NCBI RefSeq assembly: GCF_040954835.1
Contig: NC_090699.1
Span: 13,757,817-13,821,816 of the forward strand
Reading direction: 5' to 3'
Origin: Lepisosteus oculatus
Taxonomy: Eukaryota > Chordata > Actinopteri > Semionotiformes > Lepisosteidae
Length of the DNA: 64,000 nt
Positions within the stretch are counted from its first letter, which is position 1. Every line of letters starts with the position of its first letter. The notes beneath the pieces were generated by a model. That model saw only the letters and a program-made list of their open reading frames with translations, was not told the DNA's origin and did no database searches. Position numbers and translations under genes: made by a program. Below are positions 38,301 to 49,115 of the stretch, one piece after another.

Positions 38301-41300
38301 TTCTGTATTGAAACTCTTTAATTTTTCCTTTGACAGACTCTCTGACCACACAGAACAGTAAGTGTTTCCCATTACTACTTTCTTATGAATTATCGGTCAT
38401 CCTTTGCTGCACTTATTTCAAAGATGTTAGGATTTCTTCATGAGATATGTCTTATGTTTCTGTAACCATACACTTAATGTCCATTGATTTTGATCAGGTT
38501 TGTTGCCTTTTTGTTTCAAAACGTAATTATTTTATGTTTTAGAAATTATACCCTTGTTAACAGATGATTGCAGCATTTAGGTAGTGTGCATTTTAGTTTC
38601 ATACTTTCTGTAATTTGTTTTCAATTAAAATATAGTGAATGAAACAACTTATACACATTTATGAAAACAGCATTTTTTAAATTGAAGTAATTTGTGTTTT
38701 ATTAATCAAAGTAATTCTTAGTCCACCAGTGTGAATTTAGATTCCTGTCTGCCCCTTATCGAAATGCTTGTGTACAGATAGAGACAGACTAATGAGCCTG
38801 TCCAGCTGAGACAGATGTGTGCAGTGATTCATACAGAACTGCTCATGTTCCTCTTTCTGAAACCTGTCCAGTTGAACTCTCCTGAGTCTGATTTGCCTGG
38901 AATCTGAGTGTCCTGTGGGCAGGTGTGGAGTTAGAGGACTCTGCTGCAGTAACACTGTCAGCTCTCATTGCAGGGGTCTGCCTGTGCTCTCAGGGAGATC
39001 CTGTAGAGACTGCTCTCTGTCTCACTGCTGTTTCTCTGCTCTTCCTTTGACAGACACTCTGAACAGAAAGATCGGTGAGTGTTTCTCTCATCACTGCTCT
39101 CCTTCATGTTCCTCAGTCCTCTAGTGCACAGTTTCTAGTGTTTGATATAGTTTAGTTTATATTTTATATTTGAGTAATAAAAGATACTCTTATTAAAAGA
39201 TGATAGCCAATAGTATTTATAGCATTGAATTGGAATTTCTGTGCTTTCCTGTGTGTCTCTGGAAGTCTTGGTGGTCAGTTAGTTGTCTTGAAGTGAGTCA
39301 GGAGCAGGAGTCAGTGTGGAGTGTGTGAAAGGGACAGAGGGACTCCTCACTCCTCAGACACAGGAGAGGAGTCCTGTAGGAGAGACTCTGCTCTCAGGGA
39401 GATCCTGTAGAAACTGCTCTCTGTCTCACTGCTGTTTCTCTGCTCTTCCTTTGACAGACGCTCTGGACCAAGAGAAGAGTAAGTGTTTCCTACTGTTACT
39501 GGTTTTCTTTTCCTTCATTCTTCACTGCTGTAGTTTTAGTGTTTGATGTAGTTTAGGATTTGTGTCTGTTTTCCTTCTGTCCTCAAATCCTGTATCATGT
39601 AGTCCTGTATCGTGAGCTTCTGCTGTTAAACTGGTTTCTCTTTTCTCTGCAGGGGAGCTTACTAAGAAGCTGGGTGAGTAGTTTCTTTTTGTCAAACATA
39701 TTTATTACGGTTGTTTTCCCCTTTAAAATATTTTTGTCAGGGAGTGCAAAAGTCAAGGAAACACAGCTGTCCAGAACTTCAGTTTTAACACAGACAATAG
39801 TAAGATTTCGAACTACACAGACATGTTTGGCATATTATATTTTTAACAAGTGTGGACTTCTTTAAAAAGTCTGAATATGTTGGGACGTCACTGCTGAGTT
39901 TTCATCTTTGCCCAAGACTAAAGGTACGTTCCAGTCAAACTGTCTCTTTGGCGTGCTGAAAAGGCTGTGCTCCCGTGCTCACAAAGGAAAGTCAAGCAGT
40001 GTTTTCTTACAAGAGCTGCTCTGGCCTCGTCTTCGACAGGCCTGTGCTGAGGCCCAGCGATGAGCTCTCTGTTTGCCCCTCTCGCCACAGCGCTTATCTG
40101 ACATGGGGCCACACTGGCTCTGAACGTGAATGTGTTGCTGTATGACAGTGTTAGCAGAGATGGACATTCAGCTGACTCATGTTCCACTGTTTTGTTCTCT
40201 TTGACAGAATCTGCTTCTAAAGAGAAGGGTAAGAATGTTCCCGTGTGTCCTGAGTTGAGATGTTTTGTTGAATTAAAGAATTTGGCTCTTTTGCTTTCCT
40301 GTGTGTTTGTGGTAGCCATGTTTTTCAAAAGTTGAGTGATTTTATAGAATTTGTGTTCAGCTGAGTCAGGAGCAGGAGTCAGTGTGGAGTGTGTGAAAGG
40401 GACAGAGGGACTCCTCACTCCTCAGACACAGGAGAGGAGTCCTGTAGGAGAGACTCTGCTCTCAGGGAGATCCTGGAGAAACTGCTCTCTGTCTCACTGC
40501 TGTTTCTCTCCTCTTCCTTTGACAGACGCTCTGGACCGAGAGAAGTGTAAGTGTTTCTCTCATCACTGCTCTCCTTCATGTTCCTCAGTCCTCTAGTGCA
40601 CAGTTTCTAGTGTTTGATATAGTTTAGTTTATATTTTATATTTGAGTAATAAAAAATACTCTTATTAAAAGATGATAGCCAATAGTATTTATAGCATTGA
40701 ATTGGAATTTCTGTGCTTTCCTGTGTGTCTCTGGAAGTCTTGGTGGTCAGTTAGTTGTCTTGAAGTGAGTCAGGAGCAGGAGTCAGTGTGGAGTGTGTGA
40801 AAGGGACAGAGGGACTCCTCACTCCTCAGACACAGGAGAGGAGTCCTGTGGGCAAGTGTGGAGTTAGAGGCGTCTGCTGCAGTAACACTGTCAGGTCTCA
40901 CTGCAGGGGTCTGCCTGTGCTCTCAGGGAGATCCTGTAGAAAGTGCTCTCTGTCTCACTGCTGTTTCTCTCCTCTTCCTTTGACAGACGTTCTGACCAGA
41001 GAGAAGAGTAAGTGTTTCCCTCATCAATGATCTCCATCATGTTCCTCAGTCCTCTACTGCGCAGTTTCTAGTGTTTGATACAGTTCAGGATTTAGTGATG
41101 GTCAGTTTTGTTTCCACAAAATCTACAGTTCCAGCGTTGTAGTGTCAAGTGATGTTTAGGTGGTTTGTGGTGTTCTCCTTATTTTTTTCTAACCCACCAG
41201 TAAGAAATGTTACTCTTATATTAAGATGTTTGCAGACTTCAGTTAATCTGAATTTTCACCTTTCATGTTCTGTTTCTTTCTGTATTGAAACTCTTTAATT

Positions 41301-44300
41301 TTTCCTTTGACAGACTCTCTGACCACACAGAACAGTAAGTGTTTCCCATTACTACTTTCTTATGAATTATCGGTCATCCTTTGCTGCACTTATTTCAAAG
41401 ATGTTAGGATTTCTTCATGAGATATGTCTTATGTTTCTGTAACCATACACTTAATGTCCATTGATTTTGATCAGGTTTGTTGCCTTTTTGTTTCAAAACG
41501 TAATTATTTTATGTTTTAGAAATTATACCCTTGTTAACAGATGATTGCAGCATTTAGGTAGTGTGCATTTTAGTTTCATACTTTCTGTAATTTGTTTTCA
41601 ATTAAAATATAGTGAATGAAACAACTTATACACATTTATGAAAACAGCATTTTTTAAATTGAAGTAATTTGTGTTTTATTAATCAAAGTAATTCTTAGTC
41701 CACCAGTGTGAATTTAGATTCCTGTCTGCCCCTTATCGAAATGCTTGTGTACAGATAGAGACAGACTAATGAGCCTGTCCAGCTGAGACAGATGTGTGCA
41801 GTGATTCATACAGAACTGCTCATGTTCCTCTTTCTGAAACCTGTCCAGTTGAACTCTCCTGAGTCTGATTTGCCTGGAATCTGAGTGTCCTGTGGGCAGG
41901 TGTGGAGTTAGAGGACTCTGCTGCAGTAACACTGTCAGCTCTCATTGCAGGGGTCTGCCTGTGCTCTCAGGGAGATCCTGTAGAGACTGCTCTCTGTCTC
42001 ACTGCTGTTTCTCTGCTCTTCCTTTGACAGACACTCTGAACAGAAAGATCGGTGAGTGTTTCTCTCATCACTGCTCTCCTTCATGTTCCTCAGTCCTCTA
42101 GTGCACAGTTTCTAGTGTTTGATATAGTTTAGTTTATATTTTATATTTGAGTAATAAAAGATACTCTTATTAAAAGATGATAGCCAATAGTATTTATAGC
42201 ATTGAATTGGAATTTCTGTGCTTTCCTGTGTGTCTCTGGAAGTCTTGGTGGTCAGTTAGTTGTCTTGAAGTGAGTGAGGAGCAGGAGTCAGTGTGGAGTG
42301 TGTGAAAGGGACAGAGGGACTCCTCACTCCTCAGACACAGGAGAGGAGTCCTGTAGGAGAGACTCTGCTCTCAGGGAGATCCTGTAGAAACTGCTCTCTG
42401 TCTCACTGCTGTTTCTCTGCTCTTCCTTTGACAGACGCTCTGGACCGAGAGAAGAGTAAGTGTTTCCTACTGTTACTGGTTTTTCTTTTCCTTCATTCTT
42501 CACTGCTGTAGTTTTAGTGTTTGATGTAGTTTAGGATTTGTGTCTGTTTTCCTTCTGTCCTCAAATCCTGTATCATGTAGTCCTGTATCGTGAGCTTCTG
42601 CTGTTAAACTGGTTTCTCTTTTCTCTGCAGGGGAGCTTACTAAGAAGCTGGGTGAGTAGTTTCTTTTTGTCAAACATATTTATTACGGTTGTTTTCCCCT
42701 TTAAAATATTTTTGTCAGGGAGTGCAAAAGTCAAGGAAACACAGCTGTCCAGAACTTCAGTTTTAACACAGACAATAGTAAGATTTCGAACTACACAGAC
42801 ATGTTTGGCATATTATATTTTTAACAAGTGTGGACTTCTTTAAAAAGTCTGAATATGTTGGGACGTCACTGCTGAGTTTTCATCTTTGCCCAAGACTAAA
42901 GGTACGTTCCAGTCAAACTGTCTCTTTGGCGTGCTGAAAAGGCTGTGCTCCCGTGCTCACAAAGGAAAGTCAAGCAGTGTTTTCTTACAAGAGCTGCTCT
43001 GGCCTCGTCTTCGACAGGCCTGTGCTGAGGCCCAGCGATGAGCTCTCTGTTTGCCCCTCTCGCCACAGCGCTTATCTGACATGGGGCCACACTGGCTCTG
43101 AACGTGAATGTGTTGCTGTATGACAGTGTTAGCAGAGATGGACATTCAGCTGACTCATGTTCCACTGTTTTGTTCTCTTTGACAGAATCTGCTTCTAAAG
43201 AGAAGGGTAAGAATGTTCCCGTGTGTCCTGAGTTGAGATGTTTTGTTGAATTAAAGAATTTGGCTCTTTTGCTTTCCTGTGTGTTTGTGGTAGCCATGTT
43301 TTTCAAAAGTTGAGTGATTTTATAGAATTTGTGTTCAGCTGAGTCAGGAGCAGGAGTCAGTGTGGAGTGTGTGAAAGGGACAGAGGGACTCCTCACTCCT
43401 CAGACACAGGAGAGGAGTCCTGTAGGAGAGACTCTGCTCTCAGGGAGATCCTGGAGAAACTGCTCTCTGTCTCACTGCTGTTTCTCTCCTCTTCCTTTGA
43501 CAGACGCTCTGGACCGAGAGAAGAGTAAGTGTTTCCTACTGTTACTGGTTTTCTTTTCCTTCATTCTTCACTGCTCTAGTTTTTGTGTTTTATATAATTT
43601 AGGATACTGAATGTGTGTGATTGTATGTTGTGTAGTATTGTAATACTAAAACAATAAAAGATAAAGCTAAATAATGAAGATTGATTGGGTAATAGTCATA
43701 TGAAAATGTAAAAATACTCTTTCATTTATTTTTATCTTTATATATTGAGAAGATAAAAATGCCTCTTTCTCTGCATGAATATTTTCAATACTTCTGCACT
43801 TGTGCAGATTACACAAAACACTTTCTCACTTCCTGACTGTACACACCTGCGATTGAGCTAATTCTAGAGTTTATAGAACTGAGAGAAAGGTGTTGAACTC
43901 AGTTCTTTTAAAACCTGTTCAGTTTTAAATGCAGGCAAAAGACCACTGACTGCTTGAAGATCCTAGAAAAAGGGCTGTCCGAGAGCAGGCTTGTAGATAT
44001 CACCTGTTTGGTCTTTAACTGAAGAGCAATTTATAATGAAATAGATGGAGATCTGATTGCATCAAGCATTACTTAATAATATTGAATTTCGAGATCATAC
44101 TGTTTGGCAATCGAACCACATCAATATTGAGTCCAAAGTGGCAAATTAAGAGATAAACAAGAGATACGATAAAATCATTTTATTGGCCATATACAGTTTC
44201 TTGCATCAGGAATGTGTCTTTTCCCAGACCCCAGCTTGCTCTCCATGAGACACACAGACAGGGAGAGAAGCTGAGGGTCAGAGCGCAGGGTCGGCCATTT

Positions 44301-47300
44301 ATACAGCACCCCTGGAGCAGCTGGGGTGAAGGGCCTCGCTCAGGGGCCCAACGGAGTAGGATTCCTCTGCCGGCCATGGGATACAAACCAGCAACCTTCC
44401 AGCCACAGGTGCAGATCCCGAGCCCCAGAGCCACCACTCTGCCCGGTGTGTCATAAATTGAGATATGACACTTCCTGCTGCTCGGTTAGCGGTCCGCATT
44501 TGGAACAAATACAAAATAACATCCTCCAGTTTTCACTGGTAATGGACTGCAATAAGTACTGGATGTGTTGCTGCTTCCCTTCATTCCCTTGTAGAAGGAT
44601 TTACTTTGAATATTCCATTAAAATGCAATATTATGCACCATAACTATTCAAGAAGACCTGTGTTTTGCTACTGTAGTTTGATATTAAATAAAATGGAAAA
44701 ACATGGGTAGTTCAGAATCCTAAATACCGAACCTGTGTGAACCACACAGAAGAGGTTGAGTTTTCACATATATAGATCGTTTTGTCTCAACAGAGCTACA
44801 GGTAACTGGCAAAATAAAGGAAACACTGGAATAATTGAGGAATACAAAGTATATTCAAAACAGGTGCTTCCACATGGGTAGAGACTGTAGACCCAGAGAG
44901 AGAGTCTCTCCTGTAGCTTCAGGAATACAGGGAGGAGGAGAGACTGTAGACCCAGAGAGAGAGTCTCTAATTCAGCTACAGGAATACAGGGAGGAGGAGA
45001 GACTGTAGACCCAGAGAGAGAGTCTCTCCTGTAGTTACAGGAATACAGGGAGGAGAGACTGTAGACCCTGAGAGAGAGTCACTCCTGTAGCTTCAGGAAT
45101 ACAGGGAGGAGGAGAGACTGTAGACCCAGAGAGAGAGTCTCTCCTGTAGCTACAGGAATACAGGGAGGAGGAGAGACTGTAGACCCAGAGAGAGAGTCAC
45201 TCCTGTAGCTACAGGAATACAGGGAGGAAGAGAGACTGTAGACCCAGAGAGAGAGTCTCTCCTGTAGCTTCAGGAATACAGGGAGGAGGAGAGACTGTAG
45301 ACCCAGAGAGAGAGAGTCTCTCCTGTAGCTACAGGAATACAGGGAGGAGGAGAGACTGTAGACCCAGAGAGAGAGTCTCTCCTGTAGCTACAGGAATACA
45401 GAGAGGAGGAGAGACTGTAGACCCAGAGAGAGAGTCTCTAATTCAGCTACAGGAATACAGGGAGGAGGAGAGACTGTAGACCCAGAGAGAGAGTCACTCC
45501 TGTAGCTACAGGAATACAGGGAGGAGGAGAGACTGTAGACCCAGAGAGAGAGTCTCTCCTGTAGCTACAGGAATACAGGGAGGAGGAGAGACTGTAGACC
45601 CAGAGAGAGAGTCTCTCCTGTAGCTACAGGAATACAGGGAGGAGGAGAGACTGTAGACCCAGAGAGAGAGAGCCACTCCTGTAGCTACAGGAATACAGGG
45701 AGGAGGAGAGACTGTAGACCCAGAGAGAGAGTCTCTCCTGTAGCTACAGGAATACAGGGAGGAGGAGAGACTGTAGACCCAGAGAGAGAGCCTCTCCTGT
45801 AGCTACAGGAATACAGAGAGGAGGAGAGACTGTAGACCAAGAGAGAGAGAGTCTGGGTCTGTGGTCAGCTGTATTCCTGTAGCTACAGGAGAGGCTCTCT
45901 CTCTGGGTCTACAGTCTCTCCTCCCTGTATTCCTGGATATTGTGGTCAGCTTTCAGTGTATAAACCCCTTATTACATCTAAAACTGAACCTTTGACTGTA
46001 AACTGGTACAGAGAACACAGGCAGGGATCTACTGAGCAGTGGAAACAAGTCATATGGACAAGTGACTCATCCTTCACTCTGTTCTCAGCAAGAGGATGAG
46101 TACATATGTGGCACACGCCTAGAGAAGCCTACAGGCACCAGTGGACGAGTACACGTGGGGCACACGCCTAGAGAAGCCTACAAGCACCAGTGGACGAGTA
46201 CACGTGGGGCACACGCCTAGAGAAGCCTACAGGCACCAGTGGACGAGAACACGTGTGGCACACGCCTAGAGAAGCCTACAGGCACCAGTGGACGAGAACA
46301 CCTGTGGCACACGCCTAGAGAAGCCTACAGGCACCAGTGGACGAGAACACGTGTGGCACACGCCTAGAGAAGCCTACAGGCACCAGTGGACGAGAACACG
46401 TGTGTCACACACCTAGAGAAGCCTACAGGCACCAGTGGACGAGAACACGTGTGTCACACACCTAGAGAAGCCTACAGGCACCAGTGGACGAGAACACGTG
46501 TGTCACACACCTAGAGAAGCCTACAGGCACCAGTGGACGAGTACATGTGGGGCACACGCCTAGAGAAGCCTACAGGCACCAGTGGACGAGAACACGTGTG
46601 GCACACGCCTAGAAATCAAAGCCGCTGTGAGTGATCATGTTCATCGTACTGTAAAGTGAAGCATTTCTTTCCTGGATGTCCGTAGGACAGGAGTGATCAC
46701 TGAACAGTTTGATGAACATGAAGACAATGTAAACCATATGCAATGGCCAACCCAGTCACCAGAGTTCTAGTATAGAAAGCCAAGTGAGTCACTTAACACC
46801 CAGCAACACACTTCCCCAAACAGAGAGAGGGAGAGAGCTGCTCCGTTCTGTAGAGACACGTGGGGGATTGTAGTATGGGCAGCATATATACTGTATATAC
46901 TGTACATGTACATTCTACAGCATATTATATATACACTACTGCTATTATTTTTATTATAATGTTGCAAATGGGTGGTTATGAAACTGGTGGAAATCGGAAA
47001 TTGACCGAGTGGTTTACAAACAAGGCGTTTCAGAGGCCTAACGTTCTGGACACCCAGAAAACCCCAGACTGCTACCTAGAGAGGCCATATAAGAGATGAG
47101 CTGCCTTCTAACTGAATACAAATCAACTTACAGTTACATCTCTCTCTCTGCACCCCAGATGCCACAAAATTAATGTTTTGTATACATCCCTATATCCCTG
47201 TCCTTGAAAGTGCACCCTAAGCAGGAAAGACATTTCTAACTGAGCTCTCTTTTTCCCAGGAAACCCAAGTTACCTAAAAACACAGAACAGCTCTCTCTCT

Positions 47301-47325
47301 CTCTCTCTCAGGGTTCAGATACTGA
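29374..47325 (+). CDS. Butyrophilin-like receptor with 19 heptad exons and no B30.2 domain
   Basis: Coding exons 29374-29446 (signal peptide, LFLIVLFLQQPSV), 29939-30286 (IgV: VLPCYLSP, IRWFRDE, DHGRYKC), 31840-32121 (IgC: GCESKGWFPEP, FTCRVE) and 32204-32329 (TM about residues 245-267) are followed by 21-bp exons at 32418, 32782, 34034, 35179, 36241, 38010, 38337, 39054, 39458, 39653, 40208, 40526, 40987, 41314, 42031, 42435, 42631, 43186 and 43504, then a last exon at 47312 (RFRY, stop). All introns are phase 1; the total is 413 aa. It is a type I membrane protein of the B7/BTN family. Butyrophilins are known to have heptad exons next to the TM; 19 is unusually many. The intracellular part would be a long coiled coil (DALDREK, RELTKKL, ESASKEK). 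No SPRY exon was found before the next gene. Ig and TM exons are sure; use of every small exon and the final exon is inferred from splice sites. Confidence 0.85.
29595..29840. repeat. TG-rich minisatellite in BTN-like intron 1
   Basis: Degenerate repeats of GAGTGTGTGACTGTGTGACA and GTGAGAGTCTC, close to the IgV exon acceptor. Confidence 0.8.
30597..30619. repeat. CA microsatellite
   Basis: Simple (CA)n run in the intron after the IgV exon. Confidence 0.9.
31085..31525. repeat. Minisatellite, 33/36-bp units
   Basis: About 12 copies of a G-rich unit containing GTCTGACAGGAGGAGAGGGG, in the IgV-IgC intron. Strand-asymmetric G-runs could form G-quadruplexes. Confidence 0.9.
32832..33152 (+). mobile_element. 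Solo LTR 2 (321 bp) with 5-bp target duplication
   Basis: Runs from TGTCACGCCC to CCGTGACA, flanked by CCAGG at 32827-32831 and 33153-33157. It contains a TATATA-type core near 32925 and a CTATGCATAGGG-like block near its end. 51831-52110 is a diverged inverted relative. It lies in the BTN-like gene about 30 bp after the second heptad exon. Confidence 0.8.
34055..34490. repeat. TG-rich minisatellite starting at a heptad-exon donor
   Basis: Copies of GTGTGTATTGTGGGGAGTACT-like units begin directly at the donor of the heptad exon ending at 34054. Confidence 0.85.
34865..35060. repeat. Minisatellite, 33-bp unit, 6 copies
   Basis: Unit contains TGGGAACAGGCCTGTGTCAC. Reading NWEQACVTGSS repeats in frame but has no exon support. 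Confidence 0.9.
35390..35800. mobile_element. Family Y element with inverted ends, copy 2
   Basis: The left end (GCTGAAAAGAAAAGAGAAAC, then AATGTTTCGG) is mirrored by the right end (GGAAACGTTG, then CTTCTCTTTTCAGCATGGAAT). About 300 bp of unique sequence lies between. No ORF. Lies between heptad exons 35179 and 36241. Confidence 0.6.
36652..36672 (+). pseudogene. Decayed heptad exon of the BTN-like gene
   Basis: Context TTGACA-AATAAACTCTCCACACAGAATA-GTAAGT looks like the other heptad exons, but the acceptor AG has become AA. It should not be spliced in. Its donor is intact. Confidence 0.55.
36945..37125. repeat. Minisatellite, about 45-bp unit, 4 copies
   Basis: Unit contains GTGTAACACTGCTGCTGTGT. 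It begins just after a CTGCAG acceptor-like site and precedes a decayed copy of the sequence found around heptad exon 40208. Confidence 0.85.
37305..37870 (-). mobile_element. Solo LTR 3 (566 bp) with 5-bp target duplication and paralogous empty sites
   Basis: Runs from TGTAACGG to GGCGTGACA, flanked by GAGTG at 37300-37304 and 37871-37875. Paralogous positions at about 39315, 40390, 40790, 42290 and 43365 read straight through GTGTGGAGTGTGTGAAAGGG, giving exact empty sites. In antisense it has TG...CA ends as expected for an LTR. Confidence 0.88.
38090..40545 (+). repeat. Tandem segmental duplication, copy 1
   Basis: Matches 41068-43523 at an offset of 2977-2978 bp, with only a few differences seen by eye (a base near 39300, a codon in the exon at 39458, and one extra T near 42481). 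Carries heptad exons 38337, 39054, 39458, 39653, 40208 and 40526. Confidence 0.95.
41068..43523 (+). repeat. Tandem segmental duplication, copy 2
   Basis: Second copy of 38090-40545. Carries heptad exons 41314, 42031, 42435, 42631, 43186 and 43504, all with intact AG and GT borders. It adds 42 residues to the stalk in frame. Confidence 0.95.
43525..44162 (+). other. Start of the last BTN-like intron, nothing recognised
   Basis: AT-rich intron sequence without further heptad exons. Confidence 0.5.
44163..44455 (+). repeat. Dispersed fish repeat (GAAGGGCCTCGCTCAGGGGCCCA block)
   Basis: It resembles a common fish repeat ending in a block about cataloguing 'GCAACCTTCCAGCCACAGGTGC'-type sequence near CCAGAGCCACCACTCTGCCC. 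Recognised by likeness only; non-coding. Confidence 0.5.
44876..45945. repeat. 56-bp palindrome-bearing minisatellite ending in an inverted unit
   Basis: About 17 copies, each with the perfect palindrome CCTGTAGCTACAGG and an arm pair GAGAGACT / AGTCTCTC. After 45845 the array turns into an inverted unit and stops. It lies in the last BTN-like intron. Confidence 0.9.
46090..46615 (+). repeat. 49-bp minisatellite derived from transposase-like sequence
   Basis: About 11 copies of a unit containing CGCCTAGAGAAGCCTACAGG. One frame of each unit reads WHTPREAYRHQWT, like the WR.P.EAY region of Tc1-type transposases. The 49-bp length shifts frame at each copy. It leads directly into a transposase fragment. 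Confidence 0.75.
46616..46790 (+). mobile_element. Tc1/mariner-type transposase fragment
   Basis: Translation includes FDEHEDNV and MQWPTQSPEF, resembling the WP.QSPDLNPIE motif just before the last catalytic acid of IS630-Tc1-mariner transposases. The reading frame stops soon after. Dead fragment. Confidence 0.6.
46950..47100 (+). repeat. Dispersed repeat, family X, copy 3
   Basis: Shares the ATTGACCGAG and CACCCAGAAAACCCCAGAC blocks with 18170-18560. Truncated. Confidence 0.6.
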
Positions 47326-48955
47326 GCTCCAGTCAGGTTTGGTCTGGATGATCATGAAGTCAAGAAGAAGACTCATCCTCTTCACCTGCTAAACGTACAA
47401 CACCTGGTTCTTCCTCACGATCCACCGACATGAAATATGGCTACAGAAGGTATTGAACATAGAAAGGCACTGTGTTTGACTAAATGGTGTAAACTTTCAG
47501 AATAATTTCATGCAGGAGCGTCCTGTTTCTTAAAGAACAAAGTCGTTCAATGCCAATCACTGACCACTTTATTAGGATCACAGAATATTCGTCTCAAGTA
47601 AGTCGGGATCGCTTGACGCACAGGGCAAGATGGCTGTCTTTCACTTTTACACTAATACATCGAATTCACCCTCCTGGAAAGTACGCAGCTTGGACTGTCC
47701 TGACAAGCCTGCTAGCAGCCCCGATGTCCTTGTGCGGAAAGATAATGGATGTTGTAGCGATGTGATATTTCAGCTGCACATTAAACGGATTGACTTGCTC
47801 CTTCAAATGCAACAACAGTTCTGATTATATTAGATGTTTCATCTCTGACGCTTTCACTGAGCTGCATGGCAACGATCGACAATGATCCACATATTTGCTG
47901 ACCATTTAAAGTAAAGGCTACATGTGCTGTAAACTCTTAAAAAACTTTTCAGATGCAGTGTAATTGTTTCTTATGTTTATGGTTACTTTTGTTAGGAAAT
48001 GTAAAACAATACAGGATTAAAGGTAACATCTAGGATGGGGTGGCAAGTCCATATTTAGGGGTGTCCACCCCTCCTCTGGCTACACCCCTGTGACAGGGGT
48101 ACGCTGTACCCCAGCTGAGGGGTGGCGAGACCAGACCTTGAGAAATACAGTCAGACAAACACATTGTGATCAAGGGGTGTCCTAGAGCAGTGGAAATCTC
48201 TACGGCGTTATTAGTGGCTCTGTGACATGGTTCCTGTTGACCCAACACTGCACACTGTTCCAGTGACAGAAACGTTTCTAAAGGAAAAAACCTCAGTCAA
48301 GGACTGACTCAGCATCTACAGTATGTGCACAGTCTGGGTGGTGTTGGACTGCTGTGTCTTGTGAGATTGTGCAGCCTGTTTTATCACCTGGGTCACTAGG
48401 AGAGTGATAAAGGGACTTGTTCTAATCTTTAAAAAAACCGCCATGTTTTAACAAATTCAGAATAGCATTTCTTTATATGTGACGTATATACACTGCAACA
48501 CAAGTCCTGATTAAAAGTAAAATATTGGTGCTTCTATCACAGTGGAAGATAAAATAAAAGATTCTGCCTGGAGCGCTTTGGAAGTGTTTTTAAACTGTTT
48601 TGTCTGTGTATTTTAACACCTCTTAAAGTGTAAAAATGTATTTACATGCCTGAGATGTAAAGACTACAATCCTGTTTTTTTTGTAAGTTATAAATTGTTA
48701 TTCTTCTTAAGAATGCACAGAATGCACACTGTTCTTTTTAAAATCTGCACGTGTTCACATACAATCAGATCAGATTAGCTACTAGCAGTTGAACCATATA
48801 CAGTTTGTACAGTAGATGGGCAGAATGACCTGTTGTTTAGAACTGTTGTTATATTCACACGCACTAGAGTGATTACTGATGTGAACAGTTTGTATTGGAA
48901 AGTAGTGATAGTGTAGTAACACTGCAGTACTAGTTCAAGCAGGCAGCTGCGTCAG
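47326..48955. other. 3' flank of the BTN-like gene, no gene recognised
   Basis: AT-rich. 48000-48250 (CCACCCCTCCTCTGGCTACA region) looks like an unclassified transposon remnant. No convincing exon or RNA gene was seen. Confidence 0.45.
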
Positions 48956-48959
48956 CATG

Positions 48960-49115
48960 CGCAGACTGCAAAGGAACAGGTAGAGGTTTATTCCGGGCTG
49001 AAAAGAGAAGGAAGAAAACACAGCGTTTCGGCTGTGGAACCTCACACCCGAAGAAGACTCCACAGCCGAAACGTTGTTTCCTTTCTTCTCTTTTCAGCCT
49101 GGAATACACCTTTAC
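48960..49115. repeat. Family Y element, compact inverted repeat (copy 3)
   Basis: The left arm (GGGCTGAAAAGAGAAGG, then GCGTTTCGGCTGTGG) is mirrored by the right arm (CCACAGCCGAAACG, then CTTCTCTTTTCAGCCTGGAA). Only about 25 bp separate them, so the RNA of either strand can fold on itself. Confidence 0.75.

Noticed and set aside
39918-43396. Duplicated 166-aa minus-strand ORFs
   Set aside because: Antisense to the BTN-like heptad region; the repeat is explained by the tandem duplication.
44783-44803. Acceptor-like CAACAG followed by GCTACAG-GTAACT in the last BTN-like intron
   Set aside because: Would give an 8-bp exon that does not match the 21-bp heptad pattern or keep phase.
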